Program-made: the position numbers and the translations under genes
Notes under the pieces: generated by a model
What the model was told of the DNA's origin: nothing
The model's input: the letters and a program-made list of their open reading frames with translations, nothing else
Databases searched by the model: none
From: Actinomycetota bacterium
GTDB lineage: Bacteria > Actinomycetota > Acidimicrobiia > IMCC26256 > PALSA-555
Assembly (NCBI GenBank): GCA_016870355.1
Contig: VGBR01000011.1
Coordinates: 36,467-100,466 of the forward strand
Direction of reading: 5' to 3'
Length of the DNA stretch: 64,000 bases
In this document: positions 31,750 through 41,237 of the stretch, one piece after another
Layout: each line of letters begins with the position of its first letter
Numbering within the stretch: the first letter of the stretch is position 1

Positions 31750-32394
31750 ATGACGGACCGACCTGCCTCCTTGGTCGACTCCGCAAGCTCCGTCTCCTCA
31801 GGAGGCGAGCAGCGGAGCCCCTCGCCTCCTCAAGCCTTGGTCGACGCCGTCGAGCCCGTCCTCAGCCGCCTCGGACTCGAGCTCTACGACCTCGAGCTCG
31901 TCGGCCGCCCGCCGAGCCGCATCCTGCGCATCACGATCGACCGCGCAGGCGGCGGCTCTGCCGACCGCCGGAGCACGGAGTCGTCGCCTGCGACGGCGAC
32001 CAATGTGGGCGAGGGCGGCGTCGACCTCGACGCGATCACCGCGACCACCGAGGCGCTCTCACCCATCCTCGACCACGACCCCGCAGCCGAGGCGGTCCTG
32101 CGCGGCGCGTACACGCTCGAAGTCACCAGCCCCGGCCTCGAGCGCAGCCTGCGTACGCCCGACCACTTCCGGCGCGCCATCGGCACCACGGTCTCGGTCA
32201 AGACGGGCGCGGGCGCCGACGCGCAGCGCCGTCGCGGCACCCTCGTGGGCGCCGACGACGCCAGCCTCGACCTCGACGTCGACGGCACCCGCGAGCACAT
32301 CGCCTACGCCGACGTCATCCAAGCCCGCACGGTTTTCGAGTGGGGCTCCGCTTCCACGCCGAAGCGCGGCAAGCGTCAGAAGGTCTCAACATGA
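31750..32394 (+). CDS. rimP: Ribosome maturation factor RimP, with an inserted segment
   Basis: A 214-residue RimP, needed for 30S subunit maturation. Core motifs: LGLELYDLELVGRPPSRILRI, GVDLDAITATTEALSPILD, YTLEVTSPGLERSLRTPDHF. Two parts look foreign: the first ~28 residues (SASSVSSGGEQRSPSPP) and residues 67-85 (GGSADRRSTESSPATATN), which split the normal DRAGG-VDLDAIT stretch. The DNA of the second part matches an intergenic repeat at 40695-40748. ATG 31750 has GGAGGAGGT upstream. First gene of the rimP-nusA-infB group. Confidence 0.9.
   Translation: MTDRPASLVDSASSVSSGGEQRSPSPPQALVDAVEPVLSRLGLELYDLELVGRPPSRILRITIDRAGGGSADRRSTESSPATATNVGEGGVDLDAITATTEALSPILDHDPAAEAVLRGAYTLEVTSPGLERSLRTPDHFRRAIGTTVSVKTGAGADAQRRRGTLVGADDASLDLDVDGTREHIAYADVIQARTVFEWGSASTPKRGKRQKVST
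31948..32003 (+). repeat. Palindromic repeat inserted in the rimP coding sequence
   Basis: A 56-base element beginning GGCGGCGGCTCTGCCGACCG and ending GACGGCGACCAA. By eye it agrees with 40695-40748 at about 50 of 56 aligned positions. Both copies contain two potential hairpins (GGCGG..CCGCC and GTCGTCGC..GCGACGGC). It adds 19 codons without breaking the frame. Confidence 0.7.
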
Positions 32395-32464
32395 ACAGGG
32401 AACACAGCGAAGCCGTGCTCGGACGAGCCCAATCGGTGAGGGCGCGGCGTAGCGGAGTCACCCA

Positions 32465-33721
32465 ATGAACTCCGAGATGATGGAGGCGCTCGAGAACATC
32501 GAGCGCGAGAAGGGCATCTCGGTCGAGATCATGCTCGAGGCGCTCGCGAACGCGCTTGTCACCGCCTACAAGCGGCTGCCGAGCTCGGCCGAGGAAGCGC
32601 TCGTCGAGATCGACGTCGAGACCGGCGACATCAAGGTGATCGCGCAGGAGCTCGACGAAGAGGGGCATGTCGTCCGAGAGTGGGACGACACCCCCGACGA
32701 CTTCGGTCGCATCGCCGCGCAGACCGCGAAGCAAGTGATCCTCCAGCGGATCCGCGACGCCGAGCGCGAGATGAAGTACGAGGAGTACGCCGGCCGCGAG
32801 GGCGACATCGTCACCGGCATCATCCAGCAGACCGATCAGCGCTACACGCTGCTCGACCTCGGTCGCGTGGAGGCGCTCCTCCCGCAGGCCGAGCAGGTGC
32901 AGAACGAGCGCTACGAGCACGGCTCGCGCCTCAAGGCCTACATCCTCGAGGTGCGCAAGACGGCGAAGGGCCCCCAGATCGTCGTGTCGCGCACGCACCC
33001 GGGTCTCGTGAAGCGGTTGTTCGAGCTCGAGGTGCCCGAGATCGTCGACGGTGTCGTCGAGCTCAAGGCCATCGCGCGCGAGCCCGGCCACCGCACGAAG
33101 ATCGCGGTGGCGTCCAACGACAACAACGTCGACCCCGTCGGCGCCTGCGTCGGTGCGCGCGGCTCGCGCGTGCGCATGGTCGTCAACGAGCTCCGCGGTG
33201 AGAAGGTCGACATCGTCCCCTACAACAACGACGCCTCCGAGTTCGTGATGAAGGCGCTGGCCCCAGCGCGTGTCCGTGAGGTCCGCATCCACGAAGACAC
33301 CGGCACCGCCGAGGTGATCGTCCCCGACTTCCAGCTGTCGCTCGCGATCGGCAAGGAAGGCCAGAACGCTCGCCTCGCGGCGCGCCTCAGCGGCTGGCGG
33401 GTCGACATCAAGAGTGAGACGCAGCTCCACGACGAGGAGTCCGGCGGCTCGGTCGAGTACGCCGAGGGTGAGTGGGTGCAGAACGAGAGCGGCGAGCTCG
33501 TGTTCCAGCCCGCAGAGGGCGGCGAGGCGATCTCGGCCGCCGAAGCGGGGTACGAAGTCACGGCCGGGGATGGCGACGGCGACGGATCGCCGCCTGCCGA
33601 CGCTCCCGACGCCGCGCCGGCCGCGGAGCCTGCGGCGGAAGCCGCCGACGACACAGCCGATGCCGCAGCCGAATCCACCGCCGCGGTGGCGCCGGCAGCA
33701 GAGGAGACCGTCGAAGGGTGA
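32465..33721 (+). CDS. nusA: Transcription termination/antitermination factor NusA
   Basis: A 418-residue NusA with the N-terminal RNA-polymerase-binding domain ([21 protein letters not shown]), S1 domain ([31 protein letters not shown]) and two KH domains ([39 protein letters not shown]). An Ala/Asp/Glu-rich tail of about 60 residues follows; the two C-terminal acidic repeats of proteobacterial NusA are absent, as usual in actinobacteria. NusA could act on the leader hairpin of its own operon. Confidence 0.96.
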   Translation: MNSEMMEALENIEREKGISVEIMLEALANALVTAYKRLPSSAEEALVEIDVETGDIKVIAQELDEEGHVVREWDDTPDDFGRIAAQTAKQVILQRIRDAEREMKYEEYAGREGDIVTGIIQQTDQRYTLLDLGRVEALLPQAEQVQNERYEHGSRLKAYILEVRKTAKGPQIVVSRTHPGLVKRLFELEVPEIVDGVVELKAIAREPGHRTKIAVASNDNNVDPVGACVGARGSRVRMVVNELRGEKVDIVPYNNDASEFVMKALAPARVREVRIHEDTGTAEVIVPDFQLSLAIGKEGQNARLAARLSGWRVDIKSETQLHDEESGGSVEYAEGEWVQNESGELVFQPAEGGEAISAAEAGYEVTAGDGDGDGSPPADAPDAAPAAEPAAEAADDTADAAAESTAAVAPAAEETVEG

Positions 33722-33858
33722 CGGTCGCCTGCGGCGATCTGCGAGACTGGAAGACATGAGCGGCTGACACGGCGGACGGGCCGCCGACGGGCCGGACCCC
33801 TGAAGGGGGATCGGCAGACGCCGCCGCGAACACGCGGAAGAGAGAAGGCGAAGCGGCC

Positions 33859-36504
33859 TTGGCCACCAAGAAGATCCGGATCTACGAGCTGGCGAGAGAG
33901 TTCGGCGTCGAGAACGAAGTCGTGCTCGACCTCGCCAACGAGCTCAAGATCGGGGTCAAGAGCCACTCATCGAGCATCGAGGACGCGATGGCTGATCGCG
34001 TCCGGCGCCTCGCCGACACCAAGGGCCTCCGCAAGGCGCCCGCGCCCGAGCCCGAGCCCACCAAGGCTCCGACGCGCAAGGTCGCCAAGCAGCAGCCTGC
34101 GGAGCCCGCGCCGGTCGCGCCCGCGGCACCGGAACCTGCCGCCGAGGCACCGCAACGCGTCGTGCGCTCCACCGGCGGCATTCCCGAGGCCGACCTCCTT
34201 CCTGAGGCGCCACACCGCGTCGTGCGCTCGACGGGCGGCATCCCCGAGCCGCCGCCACCCGTGCGTGATCCCGCGCCGGCACGCCCGGCCGCGGCGAGTC
34301 CCGATGTGCGCCCCGACTTGCCGCTCGACGACAAGCCGATCCCACCGCCGCCGACGTCGTCCATGGGCAAGGTCATCCCGCCGCCCCCCGGGCAACGCCG
34401 TCCGCCGCCGGCACCCCCGAGCGGTCGCTCGTTCGCGCCCGACGCCGGCTCCGGCCCGCGTCCGCAAGGCGGCGCGGGTGGATTCACTGGTCGCGGTCGT
34501 CCGCCCGGGTCTTCGTTCCCGTCGCGTCCCGGTGGCGGCGGGCCAGGTGGTCCCGGTGGCGGGCGCGGTGGCCCTGGCGGTGGTCCGGGTGGGCGCGGTC
34601 GTCCCGGCCCGCAAGGGCAGCGACCTCGCCGCAAGAAGCGTCGCCGTCGCAACCTGGAGGAGATGGGCCCGCAGGCCGCGCCGACGCTCACGCCGCTGGA
34701 CGCGCCGGTGCCCGAGGGCGAGATCGTGGTGCCGCGCGGCATCACGATCCAGGAGCTCGCGCCGAAGCTGAACCGCAACTCCGCCGACCTCGTGCGCCTG
34801 CTGTTCGACGCGGGCGAGATGGTCACCGGCACGCAATCCCTAGCCGACGAGATGATCGAGCTGATCGCCGAGACGCTCGGGGCCGAGGTGCTGCTCGTCG
34901 AGGCGGGCCAGGAGCAGGAGCTCGAGCTCCAGGCGCTGCTCGGCGAGGAGGAGGAGGAGGACGAGTCGCTGCTCGAGCCGCGGGCCCCGGTCGTCACGGT
35001 CATGGGTCACGTCGACCACGGCAAGACCACGCTCCTCGACCACATCCGCAACGCCAACGTGGTCGCGGGTGAGGCCGGCGGCATCACCCAGCACATCGGG
35101 GCCTACCAGGCCGAGAGGAACGGGCGCCCGATCACCTTCATCGACACACCCGGTCACGAGGCGTTCACCGCGATGCGTCGCCGGGGGGCGCAGGCCACCG
35201 ACATCGCGGTCCTCGTGGTCGCCGCCGACGACGGCGTGATGCCGCAGACGGTGGAGGCGATCAACCACGCCCGTGCGGCCGAGGTGCCGATCATCGTGGC
35301 GATCACCAAGATCGACCGCGAGGACGCCAACACCGAGCGCACCCGCCAGCAGCTCGTGGAGCAGGAGCTGGTGCCCGAGGAGTGGGGTGGCGACACGATC
35401 GTGAACGAGGTGTCGGCACCCGAAGGAGTGGGCGTCGACGAGCTGCTCGACTCGATCCTGCTCGTCGCCGACGTCGAGGAGCTGACCGCCAACCCGAACG
35501 CGCCCGCCCGGGCCTTCGTGCTCGAGTCGAACCTCGACCCGGGCCGTGGCCCCGTCGTCACCGCACTCGTCGAGCAGGGCACGCTGCGCGTCGGCGAACC
35601 GGTGGTGGCCGGCGGCGGGTGGGGACGCGTGCGTGCGATGTTCGACGACCACGGCGAGTCCGTGAAGGAAGCCGGCCCGTCGGTGCCGGTCGAGATCCTC
35701 GGCCTCGACGACGTGCCACTCGCGGGCGACGAGCTGCGCGTCGCACCCGACGAGAAGGTGGCGCGCACGGTCGCCGAAGCCCGCTCTCACCGCCGCCGCG
35801 CTGCGAGCCTGGCCCACCCGACGATCCTGTCGGGCGGTGCACGGCTCGAGGACATCTTCGCGATGGTGCAGCGAGGCGAGGTCGCCACCCTCAACCTCGT
35901 GCTCAAGGCCGACATGCAGGGTTCGCTCGAGGCGCTCACCGACGCGCTTCGCAAGCTCGACCAGGAGCACGAAGAGGTGCGGCTCTCGTTCGTGCACCGG
36001 GGTGTCGGCGGCATCACCGAGTCCGACGTCGACCTCGGCGCGGTCTCCAACGCCACGGTGATCGGCTTCAACGTGCGTCCGAACCGTCTGGCCCGCGAGC
36101 GCGCCGAGGCCGACAAGGTGGAGCTGCGCCTCTACGAAGTCATCTATCAGGTGCTCGAAGACGTCAACAACGCGCTCGTCGGCATGCTCCAGCCCGAGTT
36201 CGAAGAGGCGGTCACGGGCGAAGCCGAGGTCCGCGAGGTGTTCTCGGTGCCGCGTGTCGGCAAGATCGCCGGGTGCTACGTGCGCGACGGTGCGATCACC
36301 CGGGGGTCGCGTGTCCGCTTCCTCCGTGACGGCGTCGTCATCTGGAACGGCACCATCCAATCACTGAAGCGCTTCAAGGACGACGTGCGCGACGTGCAGT
36401 CGGGCTTCGAGTGCGGCATCGGGCTGTCGGACTTCCAGGACCTCAAGCAGGGCGACGTCATCGAGACCTACGAGCTCAAGGAGATCGCCCGCGCCGCGTC
36501 CTGA
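33859..36504 (+). CDS. infB: Translation initiation factor IF-2
   Basis: An 881-residue IF-2 that places initiator tRNA on the 30S subunit. TTG 33859 ([15 protein letters not shown]) starts the IF2-N domain. Residues about 55-270 are Pro/Gly/Arg-rich with a near-duplicated unit ([11 protein letters not shown] twice), a flexible linker typical of actinobacteria. The G domain has [21 protein letters not shown] and TKID, followed by domains II-IV. The ylxR gene that often lies between nusA and infB is missing; only 137 bases separate them. Confidence 0.96.
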   Translation: MATKKIRIYELAREFGVENEVVLDLANELKIGVKSHSSSIEDAMADRVRRLADTKGLRKAPAPEPEPTKAPTRKVAKQQPAEPAPVAPAAPEPAAEAPQRVVRSTGGIPEADLLPEAPHRVVRSTGGIPEPPPPVRDPAPARPAAASPDVRPDLPLDDKPIPPPPTSSMGKVIPPPPGQRRPPPAPPSGRSFAPDAGSGPRPQGGAGGFTGRGRPPGSSFPSRPGGGGPGGPGGGRGGPGGGPGGRGRPGPQGQRPRRKKRRRRNLEEMGPQAAPTLTPLDAPVPEGEIVVPRGITIQELAPKLNRNSADLVRLLFDAGEMVTGTQSLADEMIELIAETLGAEVLLVEAGQEQELELQALLGEEEEEDESLLEPRAPVVTVMGHVDHGKTTLLDHIRNANVVAGEAGGITQHIGAYQAERNGRPITFIDTPGHEAFTAMRRRGAQATDIAVLVVAADDGVMPQTVEAINHARAAEVPIIVAITKIDREDANTERTRQQLVEQELVPEEWGGDTIVNEVSAPEGVGVDELLDSILLVADVEELTANPNAPARAFVLESNLDPGRGPVVTALVEQGTLRVGEPVVAGGGWGRVRAMFDDHGESVKEAGPSVPVEILGLDDVPLAGDELRVAPDEKVARTVAEARSHRRRAASLAHPTILSGGARLEDIFAMVQRGEVATLNLVLKADMQGSLEALTDALRKLDQEHEEVRLSFVHRGVGGITESDVDLGAVSNATVIGFNVRPNRLARERAEADKVELRLYEVIYQVLEDVNNALVGMLQPEFEEAVTGEAEVREVFSVPRVGKIAGCYVRDGAITRGSRVRFLRDGVVIWNGTIQSLKRFKDDVRDVQSGFECGIGLSDFQDLKQGDVIETYELKEIARAAS

Positions 36505-36519
36505 CGGCGAGCGCGGCGC
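36491..36519. terminator. Hairpin between convergent infB and DUF4188 genes
   Basis: GCGCCGCG (36491-36498) and CGCGGCGC (36512-36519) are perfectly complementary and flank the infB stop. The gap between the two convergent genes is only 15 bases, so this is the only candidate structure to end both transcripts. Confidence 0.35.
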
Positions 36520-36984
36520 TCAGCTGGTCGGTGACGAAAGCCGTCCCCGAGCGCGACTCGAATCCTTCACCGCAACGTGGCGACCCGCGCGGGCGAGACC
36601 TCGCGCCGGCATGTTGTCGTAGATGACCTCGTACTTCCCGGGCGCGATCACGTAGGTCTCGTGCCAGATGCCCGCTTCACCGGTGCGGTGCGCGAGCTTG
36701 GTGTAGGTGCGCCACTGCTCGAGATGAGGATCCGGGTCGTGCGCGAACGCTTCGAGGGCCTCGAACGAGCGCCAGTACTGGATGCTCGTGAACCCGGCGG
36801 TCTCCTGGTGGAGCATCCCCTTCTCCGGGTGGGCTTCGAGGTGCTTGACCATCTTCTTCAGGTTCCCGAGCGCGCGGAGCGCCTTCACGAGCCGCCATGG
36901 CTTGTTGACCCGTGCGCCGATGATGAAGACGACGAACTCGCCGTCGATGTCGGCCGTGTACCGACCGGGTGTGTACTTCGCCAT
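36520..36984 (-). CDS. DUF4188 family protein
   Basis: A 154-residue protein. It opens KYTPGRYTADIDGEFVVFIIGARVNK, then FTSIQYWRSFEALEAFAHDPD, GIWHETYVIAPGKYEVIYDNMP, the conserved pattern of DUF4188, a dimeric alpha/beta-barrel-like family of unknown function. ATG 36984 begins the conserved region. It stands alone on the minus strand inside the rbfA-side operon, back-to-back with the DUF503 gene. Confidence 0.85.
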   Translation of the reverse strand: MAKYTPGRYTADIDGEFVVFIIGARVNKPWRLVKALRALGNLKKMVKHLEAHPEKGMLHQETAGFTSIQYWRSFEALEAFAHDPDPHLEQWRTYTKLAHRTGEAGIWHETYVIAPGKYEVIYDNMPARGLARAGRHVAVKDSSRARGRLSSPTS

Positions 36985-37048
36985 GGTGTGCCTCCCCCTG
37001 AGTGCCCGTGTCTCATCGGGCCGGCGCGGATCGGCACAATAGAGAGGT

Positions 37049-37360
37049 ATGCACGCCGCCGCCGTTCGCTTCGAGCTCTTCGTGCCGGAGTCCCGGTCGT
37101 TGAAGGCCAAGCGTGCCGCGATCCGGCCCATCGTCGACTCGTTGCGGCACAAGCACCATCTGTCGGTCGCCGAAGTCGACCATCAGGACACCTGGCAGCG
37201 GGCCGCGATCGCGGTGGCCGTCGTCGCCGAGAGCGACGGGCACCTGCGCGAGCTCCTGGCCGGCGTCGACCGGTTGATCGCCAACGCCCCGGGTGTCGAG
37301 CTCCTCGACACCGAGACGGCCTGGCTCGACCCCGATCCGGCCCCGCTCGGGGAGGTCTGA
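37049..37360 (+). CDS. DUF503 (YlxP-like) protein
   Basis: A 103-residue protein with the DUF503 pattern (FELFVPESRSLKAKRAAIRPIVDSLRHKHHLSVAEVDHQD). The family occurs between infB and rbfA in many Gram-positive bacteria and is suspected to have a role in ribosome assembly or RNA binding. GAGAGG upstream of ATG 37049 serves as ribosome site. Its stop overlaps the rbfA start as TGATG. Confidence 0.88.
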   Translation: MHAAAVRFELFVPESRSLKAKRAAIRPIVDSLRHKHHLSVAEVDHQDTWQRAAIAVAVVAESDGHLRELLAGVDRLIANAPGVELLDTETAWLDPDPAPLGEV

Positions 37361-37716
37361 TGCCGTCCGCGCGTCGCTACCCCCGGACCTTGCGTGTCAA
37401 CGAGGTCGTGCGAGAGGCGCTGGCCGATGATCTGGAGCGGCTGTCCGATCCGCGCCTGGAGATGGTCACGATCACCGGTGTCGACGTGAGCCCCGACCTT
37501 CGTCATGCCACGGTCTGGTACGCGGCGCTCGGCCGCCACGACGACGAAGTCGGCGCCGCGCTGCGCTCGGCGGGCCCGCACCTGCGCGCGACGCTCGGTC
37601 GCCAGGTGCGCTTGAAGTACCTTCCAGAGCTGCACTTCCGCGAGGACCCAGCGATCGAAGCGGGCCAACGCGTCGAAGACATCATCCGCGAGCTCCACCG
37701 CGACCAGGATTCCTGA
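37360..37716 (+). CDS. rbfA: Ribosome-binding factor A
   Basis: A 118-residue KH-fold factor needed for late 30S assembly and 16S rRNA processing. Motifs: RTLRVNEVVREALADDLERL, DPRLEMVTITGVDVSPDLRHATVW-type sequence, LRATLGRQVRLKYLPELHF. ATG 37360 and the stop at 37716 both overlap the neighbours as TGATG, so DUF503, rbfA and nrnA are translated as one chain. Confidence 0.95.
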   Translation: MPSARRYPRTLRVNEVVREALADDLERLSDPRLEMVTITGVDVSPDLRHATVWYAALGRHDDEVGAALRSAGPHLRATLGRQVRLKYLPELHFREDPAIEAGQRVEDIIRELHRDQDS

Positions 37717-38699
37717 TGCCGAGCCCCTCCATCCCGCCGATCGAAGAGGTGCCGCTGTCGACCGCGGCCGCGGCCATCGACGCCGCCCCGCGCGTCGCGC
37801 TGGCGTGCCATGTAAGTCCTGACGGCGACGCGTTGGGATCGATGCTCGGGCTGTTCCATGTGCTTCGCGCGGCTGGGCGTGACGTGGTGGCGTCGTTCCC
37901 GCCGCCGTTCATCGTCGCGGCGCACTATCGCGAGCTCCCTGGCCTGGACCTTCTCGTCGCGCCGGAGCACTTTCCCGAAGAGCCCGACGTGATGGTCACC
38001 TTCGACTGCGGATCACTCGGCCGCCTCGGCGACCTCGAGCGGTCGGCCAAGGCTGCGCGCGAGCTGATCGTCATCGACCACCACATCTCGAACGACCGGT
38101 ACGGGACGATCAATCTCGTCGAGCCGGACGCGGCCGCAAGCGGGTGGGTCGTGCTCCGGCTGATCGACGAGCTGGGGCTTCCCCTCAACCGTGACGCGGC
38201 CGTCGCGCTCTACGCCGCGCTCGTGTGTGACACCGGACGGTTCCAGTACGAGACCACTACGCCCGCCGTGTTCGACATGGCGCGTCGGCTCACGGAGTTC
38301 GAGGTGCCGGTGTCGCGGTTGAGCCGCACCCTCTTCGAGGAGCACCGATTCGCGTACCTGCGCTTGCTCGGCGATGCGCTCGGGTCGGCAGAGCTGGTGC
38401 GCGAGCAGCGCTTCGTGTGGACCGCCATCACCCAGGAGATGCTCCAGCGCCACGAGGTGGAGATGGAAGAGGTCGAAGGCCTCATCGACATCCTTCGCCG
38501 CGCCGCGGAGGCCGAGGTGACGTGCGTCCTCAAGGAAGAGCGTGACGGCACGGTGCGCGTGAGCCTGCGCTCCCTCGGTGACGTCGATGTCTGCCGCATC
38601 GCCGAGGCGCACGGCGGGGGTGGGCACCGCTTCGCCGCCGGGTTCAGCTCCGATCTCCCCATCGCCGACGTCGTGGCCCGAGTGCGCGCTGCTCTGTAG
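37716..38699 (+). CDS. nrnA: DHH-family oligoribonuclease/pAp phosphatase NrnA
   Basis: A 327-residue DHH/DHHA1 phosphoesterase that degrades very short RNAs and dephosphorylates pAp (and in some species cleaves cyclic dinucleotide products). HVSPDGDALGS and the DHH in VIDHHISN bind Mn; the DHHA1 end has HGGGGHRFAAGF. The location between rbfA and truB matches Rv2837c of M. tuberculosis. Confidence 0.93.
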   Translation: MPSPSIPPIEEVPLSTAAAAIDAAPRVALACHVSPDGDALGSMLGLFHVLRAAGRDVVASFPPPFIVAAHYRELPGLDLLVAPEHFPEEPDVMVTFDCGSLGRLGDLERSAKAARELIVIDHHISNDRYGTINLVEPDAAASGWVVLRLIDELGLPLNRDAAVALYAALVCDTGRFQYETTTPAVFDMARRLTEFEVPVSRLSRTLFEEHRFAYLRLLGDALGSAELVREQRFVWTAITQEMLQRHEVEMEEVEGLIDILRRAAEAEVTCVLKEERDGTVRVSLRSLGDVDVCRIAEAHGGGGHRFAAGFSSDLPIADVVARVRAAL

Positions 38700-38723
38700 A
38701 TGTCGCACCAGGTCTAGTACCCG

Positions 38724-39611
38724 ATGATGTGGGACGGGTTGGTGGTCGTCGACAAGCCGACTGGCTTCACGTCGCACGATGTCGTCGCGAAGCTGCGCAA
38801 GATCTACGGGCAGAGGCGGGTTGGGCACGCCGGAACGCTTGATCCCGATGCCACGGGTGTGTTGCTCGTCGGGCTGGGTCGCGTCACGCGACTGCTCAAG
38901 TACCTCCAGGCCTCGGGGAAGGAGTACCGCGCCGACGTGCGCTTCGGCGTCGCGACCAGCACGCTCGATGCCGCGGGTGATGTGCTCGATCGCCAGGAGA
39001 TGGAGTTGACGCGCGCGGAGGTCGAGCAGGCCGCCACTCGCTTCGTCGGCGACATCGAGCAGGTGCCACCGATGGTGTCGGCGATCAAAGTGGGTGGACG
39101 CCGGCTGCACGATCTCGCTCGACGCGGTGAGGAGGTCGACCGCGCGCCGCGACCGGTGCACATCGAGCGCCTGGAGGTCGAGGAGTTCGAACCCGGCCCG
39201 TATCCGCTCGCAACCGTGTTCGTCGAGTGCGGGAGCGGCACGTACATCCGCACGCTTGCGGCCGACCTGGGTGCTGCCCTCGGTGGCGCTGCGCACATCG
39301 AGACCTTGCGCCGCCTGCGAGTTGGCACATATGGGCTCGACGAAGCGTTGACGCTGGATGTGATCGAGTCGGATCCGAGTGCCGCGGTACGTCCACCCGC
39401 CGATGCGGTGCGTGATCTCGAGATGCTCGAGGTCGACGCCGACTCGCAGCGAGCGATCCTCCACGGCATGACGTTCCCTGCGGGTGCGCTCGGCGAGTCG
39501 GGTCCCGGCCCGTTCGCGGTGATTGGCGACCACTCAGAGCTTCTGGCCGTCTACGAGCGTCGTCGTGGCGGCGTGAAGCCATCGGTCGTGATCGCGCAGG
39601 TAGCGCAGTGA
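38724..39611 (+). CDS. truB: tRNA pseudouridine-55 synthase
   Basis: A 295-residue enzyme that makes pseudouridine 55 in the T-loop. The catalytic Asp lies in GHAGTLDPDATGVLLVGLG; KPTGFTSHDVV at the start and FVECGSGTYIRTLAADLG further on are standard. There is a C-terminal PUA-like part. ATG 38724 is followed by a second ATG that could equally be the start. The stop overlaps ribF as GTGA. Confidence 0.95.
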   Translation: MMWDGLVVVDKPTGFTSHDVVAKLRKIYGQRRVGHAGTLDPDATGVLLVGLGRVTRLLKYLQASGKEYRADVRFGVATSTLDAAGDVLDRQEMELTRAEVEQAATRFVGDIEQVPPMVSAIKVGGRRLHDLARRGEEVDRAPRPVHIERLEVEEFEPGPYPLATVFVECGSGTYIRTLAADLGAALGGAAHIETLRRLRVGTYGLDEALTLDVIESDPSAAVRPPADAVRDLEMLEVDADSQRAILHGMTFPAGALGESGPGPFAVIGDHSELLAVYERRRGGVKPSVVIAQVAQ

Positions 39612-40567
39612 ACGTCGTCTACGACCTCGTCGGGCACACGCCCGCCGAGACGGGTGCGGTCGTGACCATCGGTGCCTATGACGGCGTGCACCTCGGTCAT
39701 CAAGCCGTGCTCCGGCTGGTGCGCGAGCTGGCCACCGCCCGCGATCGCGAAGCCGTGTGCCTGACGTTCGATCGGCATCCCGCCGAGGTCGTGCGGCCCG
39801 AGTCGGCGCCGAAGGAGCTGACCGAACTCGATCAGAAGCTCGAGCTGCTTGCAGCCACCGGGTTCGTCGACACCGTCTGCGTGCTCACCTTCGACAAGGA
39901 GCGCAGCAAGGAGCCCGCCCAAGACTTCGTGCGCGCCGATCTGGTCGACGGCCTTGGCGCGCGCCAGGTCGTCGTCGGCGCCGACTTCCACTTCGGTCAC
40001 CGCCGCCACGGCAACGTCCGACTGCTGGAGCAGATGGGAGCCGAGCTCGGATTCGAGGTCGTGGGTCTCGGCCTCGTCACCGCGGTCGACGATCCCACGG
40101 CCCTTCCGTACTCGTCGACGCAGGTGCGCGAGCTGCTCGCCGCGGGCGACGTGCGCGCCGCGGCACAGGTCCTCGGCCGACCACCGCGCCCGCACGAGGT
40201 GCGCGGACCGGTCGAGCGCGGCGACGCGCGTGGTCGCGAGCTCGGCTTCCCCACGGCGAACGTCGCCGTCCCTGAGCGCGTCTGCCTCCCCGCGGACGGG
40301 ATCTACGCCGGCACCTTCCTCGGCGAAGACGGCGTCGAGCGCCCCGCGGCGATTTCGCTGGGGCGGCGGCCGACCTTCTACGTGGACGCGAAGAAGTCGC
40401 TCCTCGAGGCGTTCGTGCTCGACTTCGAGGGCGACCTCTACGGCCAGCAGGTGAAGGTGCGATTCGTCGAGCGCATCCGCGGTGAGGAGCAGTTCGACTC
40501 CGTCGAGGCTCTCGTGGAGCAGATGACCAAGGACGTCGAAGCGACCCGCGGGATCCTCGCCCCCTGA
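39608..40567 (+). CDS. ribF: Bifunctional riboflavin kinase/FAD synthetase
   Basis: A 319-residue enzyme making FMN and then FAD. The N-terminal adenylyltransferase domain shows GAYDGVHLGHQAVL and VVGADFHFGHRRHGN; the C-terminal kinase shows GRELGFPTANV and GIYAGTFL. GTG 39608 overlaps the truB stop. The truB-ribF-rpsO order is conserved widely. Confidence 0.96.
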   Translation: MNVVYDLVGHTPAETGAVVTIGAYDGVHLGHQAVLRLVRELATARDREAVCLTFDRHPAEVVRPESAPKELTELDQKLELLAATGFVDTVCVLTFDKERSKEPAQDFVRADLVDGLGARQVVVGADFHFGHRRHGNVRLLEQMGAELGFEVVGLGLVTAVDDPTALPYSSTQVRELLAAGDVRAAAQVLGRPPRPHEVRGPVERGDARGRELGFPTANVAVPERVCLPADGIYAGTFLGEDGVERPAAISLGRRPTFYVDAKKSLLEAFVLDFEGDLYGQQVKVRFVERIRGEEQFDSVEALVEQMTKDVEATRGILAP

Positions 40568-40581
40568 CGCGCGCCGCCGGA

Positions 40582-40667
40582 TCAGCGCTCGTCGATGTCC
40601 TCGCAGGTCCACTCGTGAGGCAGGAGGGGAGGTTCCCCTGCACGACTTCGATCGGCACCCGCCCCAT
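40582..40667 (-). pseudogene. Possible very small frameshifted gene
   Basis: On the minus strand ATG 40667 begins MGRVPIEVVQGNLP; about 45 bases later the sequence in a neighbouring frame continues PHEWTCEDIDER to a TGA at 40582. The two parts together look like a 28-residue protein broken by one base in the CCTCCCCTCC tract. I do not recognise it and it may be chance. Confidence 0.2.
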
Positions 40668-40694
40668 GTGTCCTCGGGCCGGCTGCCCTGCGGA

Positions 40695-40748
40695 GGCGGC
40701 GGCTGTGCCGACCGCCGTAGCAGGAGCCGTCGCTCCGACGGCGACCAA
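40695..40748 (+). repeat. Palindromic repeat between ribF and rpsO
   Basis: A 54-base copy of the element found inside rimP (31948-32003), starting GGCGGCGGCTGTGCCGACCG and ending GACGGCGACCAA. It contains a perfect GCCGTCG-CTC-CGACGGC hairpin. Confidence 0.7.
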
Positions 40749-40822
40749 GAGAGCCTGGTAGCCTGATCCGGTTCCGGCCACCGGGCTGGAGCACCTTCCA
40801 CTGCAAGGCACTTCTGCGACGC

Positions 40823-41080
40823 ATGCCCGACACAGCCTCCACGATCGCTGAGCACCGCCGCCACGAGACCGACACCGGCTCGGCGGAGGTCCAGATCGCG
40901 CTCCTCACCGAGCGCGTCAACCACCTCACGGAGCACCTGAAGGTCCACACCAAGGACCATCACTCGCGCCGTGGGCTGCTCATGCTCGTGGGCCGGCGCC
41001 GTCGGCTGCTCGACTACCTCCGACGCAACGACGTCGACCGGTATCGCGCGCTGATCGCCAAGCTGGGCCTGCGGCGGTAA
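40823..41080 (+). CDS. rpsO: 30S ribosomal protein S15
   Basis: An 85-residue S15 with the conserved [29 protein letters not shown] and [22 protein letters not shown]. It binds 16S rRNA early in 30S assembly. A TAGCCT box about 60 bases before the ATG may be its promoter. The pnp gene follows after 157 bases, the standard pair. Confidence 0.96.
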   Translation: MPDTASTIAEHRRHETDTGSAEVQIALLTERVNHLTEHLKVHTKDHHSRRGLLMLVGRRRRLLDYLRRNDVDRYRALIAKLGLRR

Positions 41081-41237
41081 GGACCAGGGGCGCGGAACGT
41101 CCGCACCCCGTCTCGCAAGACGCGAGCAACGAGCGGCGTCGGTTGTCAGTCGCCAGCGCCCGGGCTCGACCCTGTCGAGTCCGGACCCTGCCAACTGGGA
41201 ACCGCCGCTCTCGCCAACAAGAGAGGAGCGGCATCCC

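Noticed and set aside
34100..34260. Duplicated [11 protein letters not shown] unit in infB as a recombination artefact
   Set aside because: The unit is in frame inside the flexible IF-2 linker, where short repeats are common, and the rest of the gene is intact.
34840..36360. Long open frame of about 500 codons on the minus strand opposite infB
   Set aside because: High GC with a biased third codon position keeps antisense frames open. The plus strand encodes an unmistakable IF-2, and the antisense product shows no family features.
36545..36565. Sequence resembling a tRNA T-loop (minus-strand GGATTCGAGTCGC)
   Set aside because: It lies in the C-terminal codons of the DUF4188 gene and no acceptor, D or anticodon arms fit around it.
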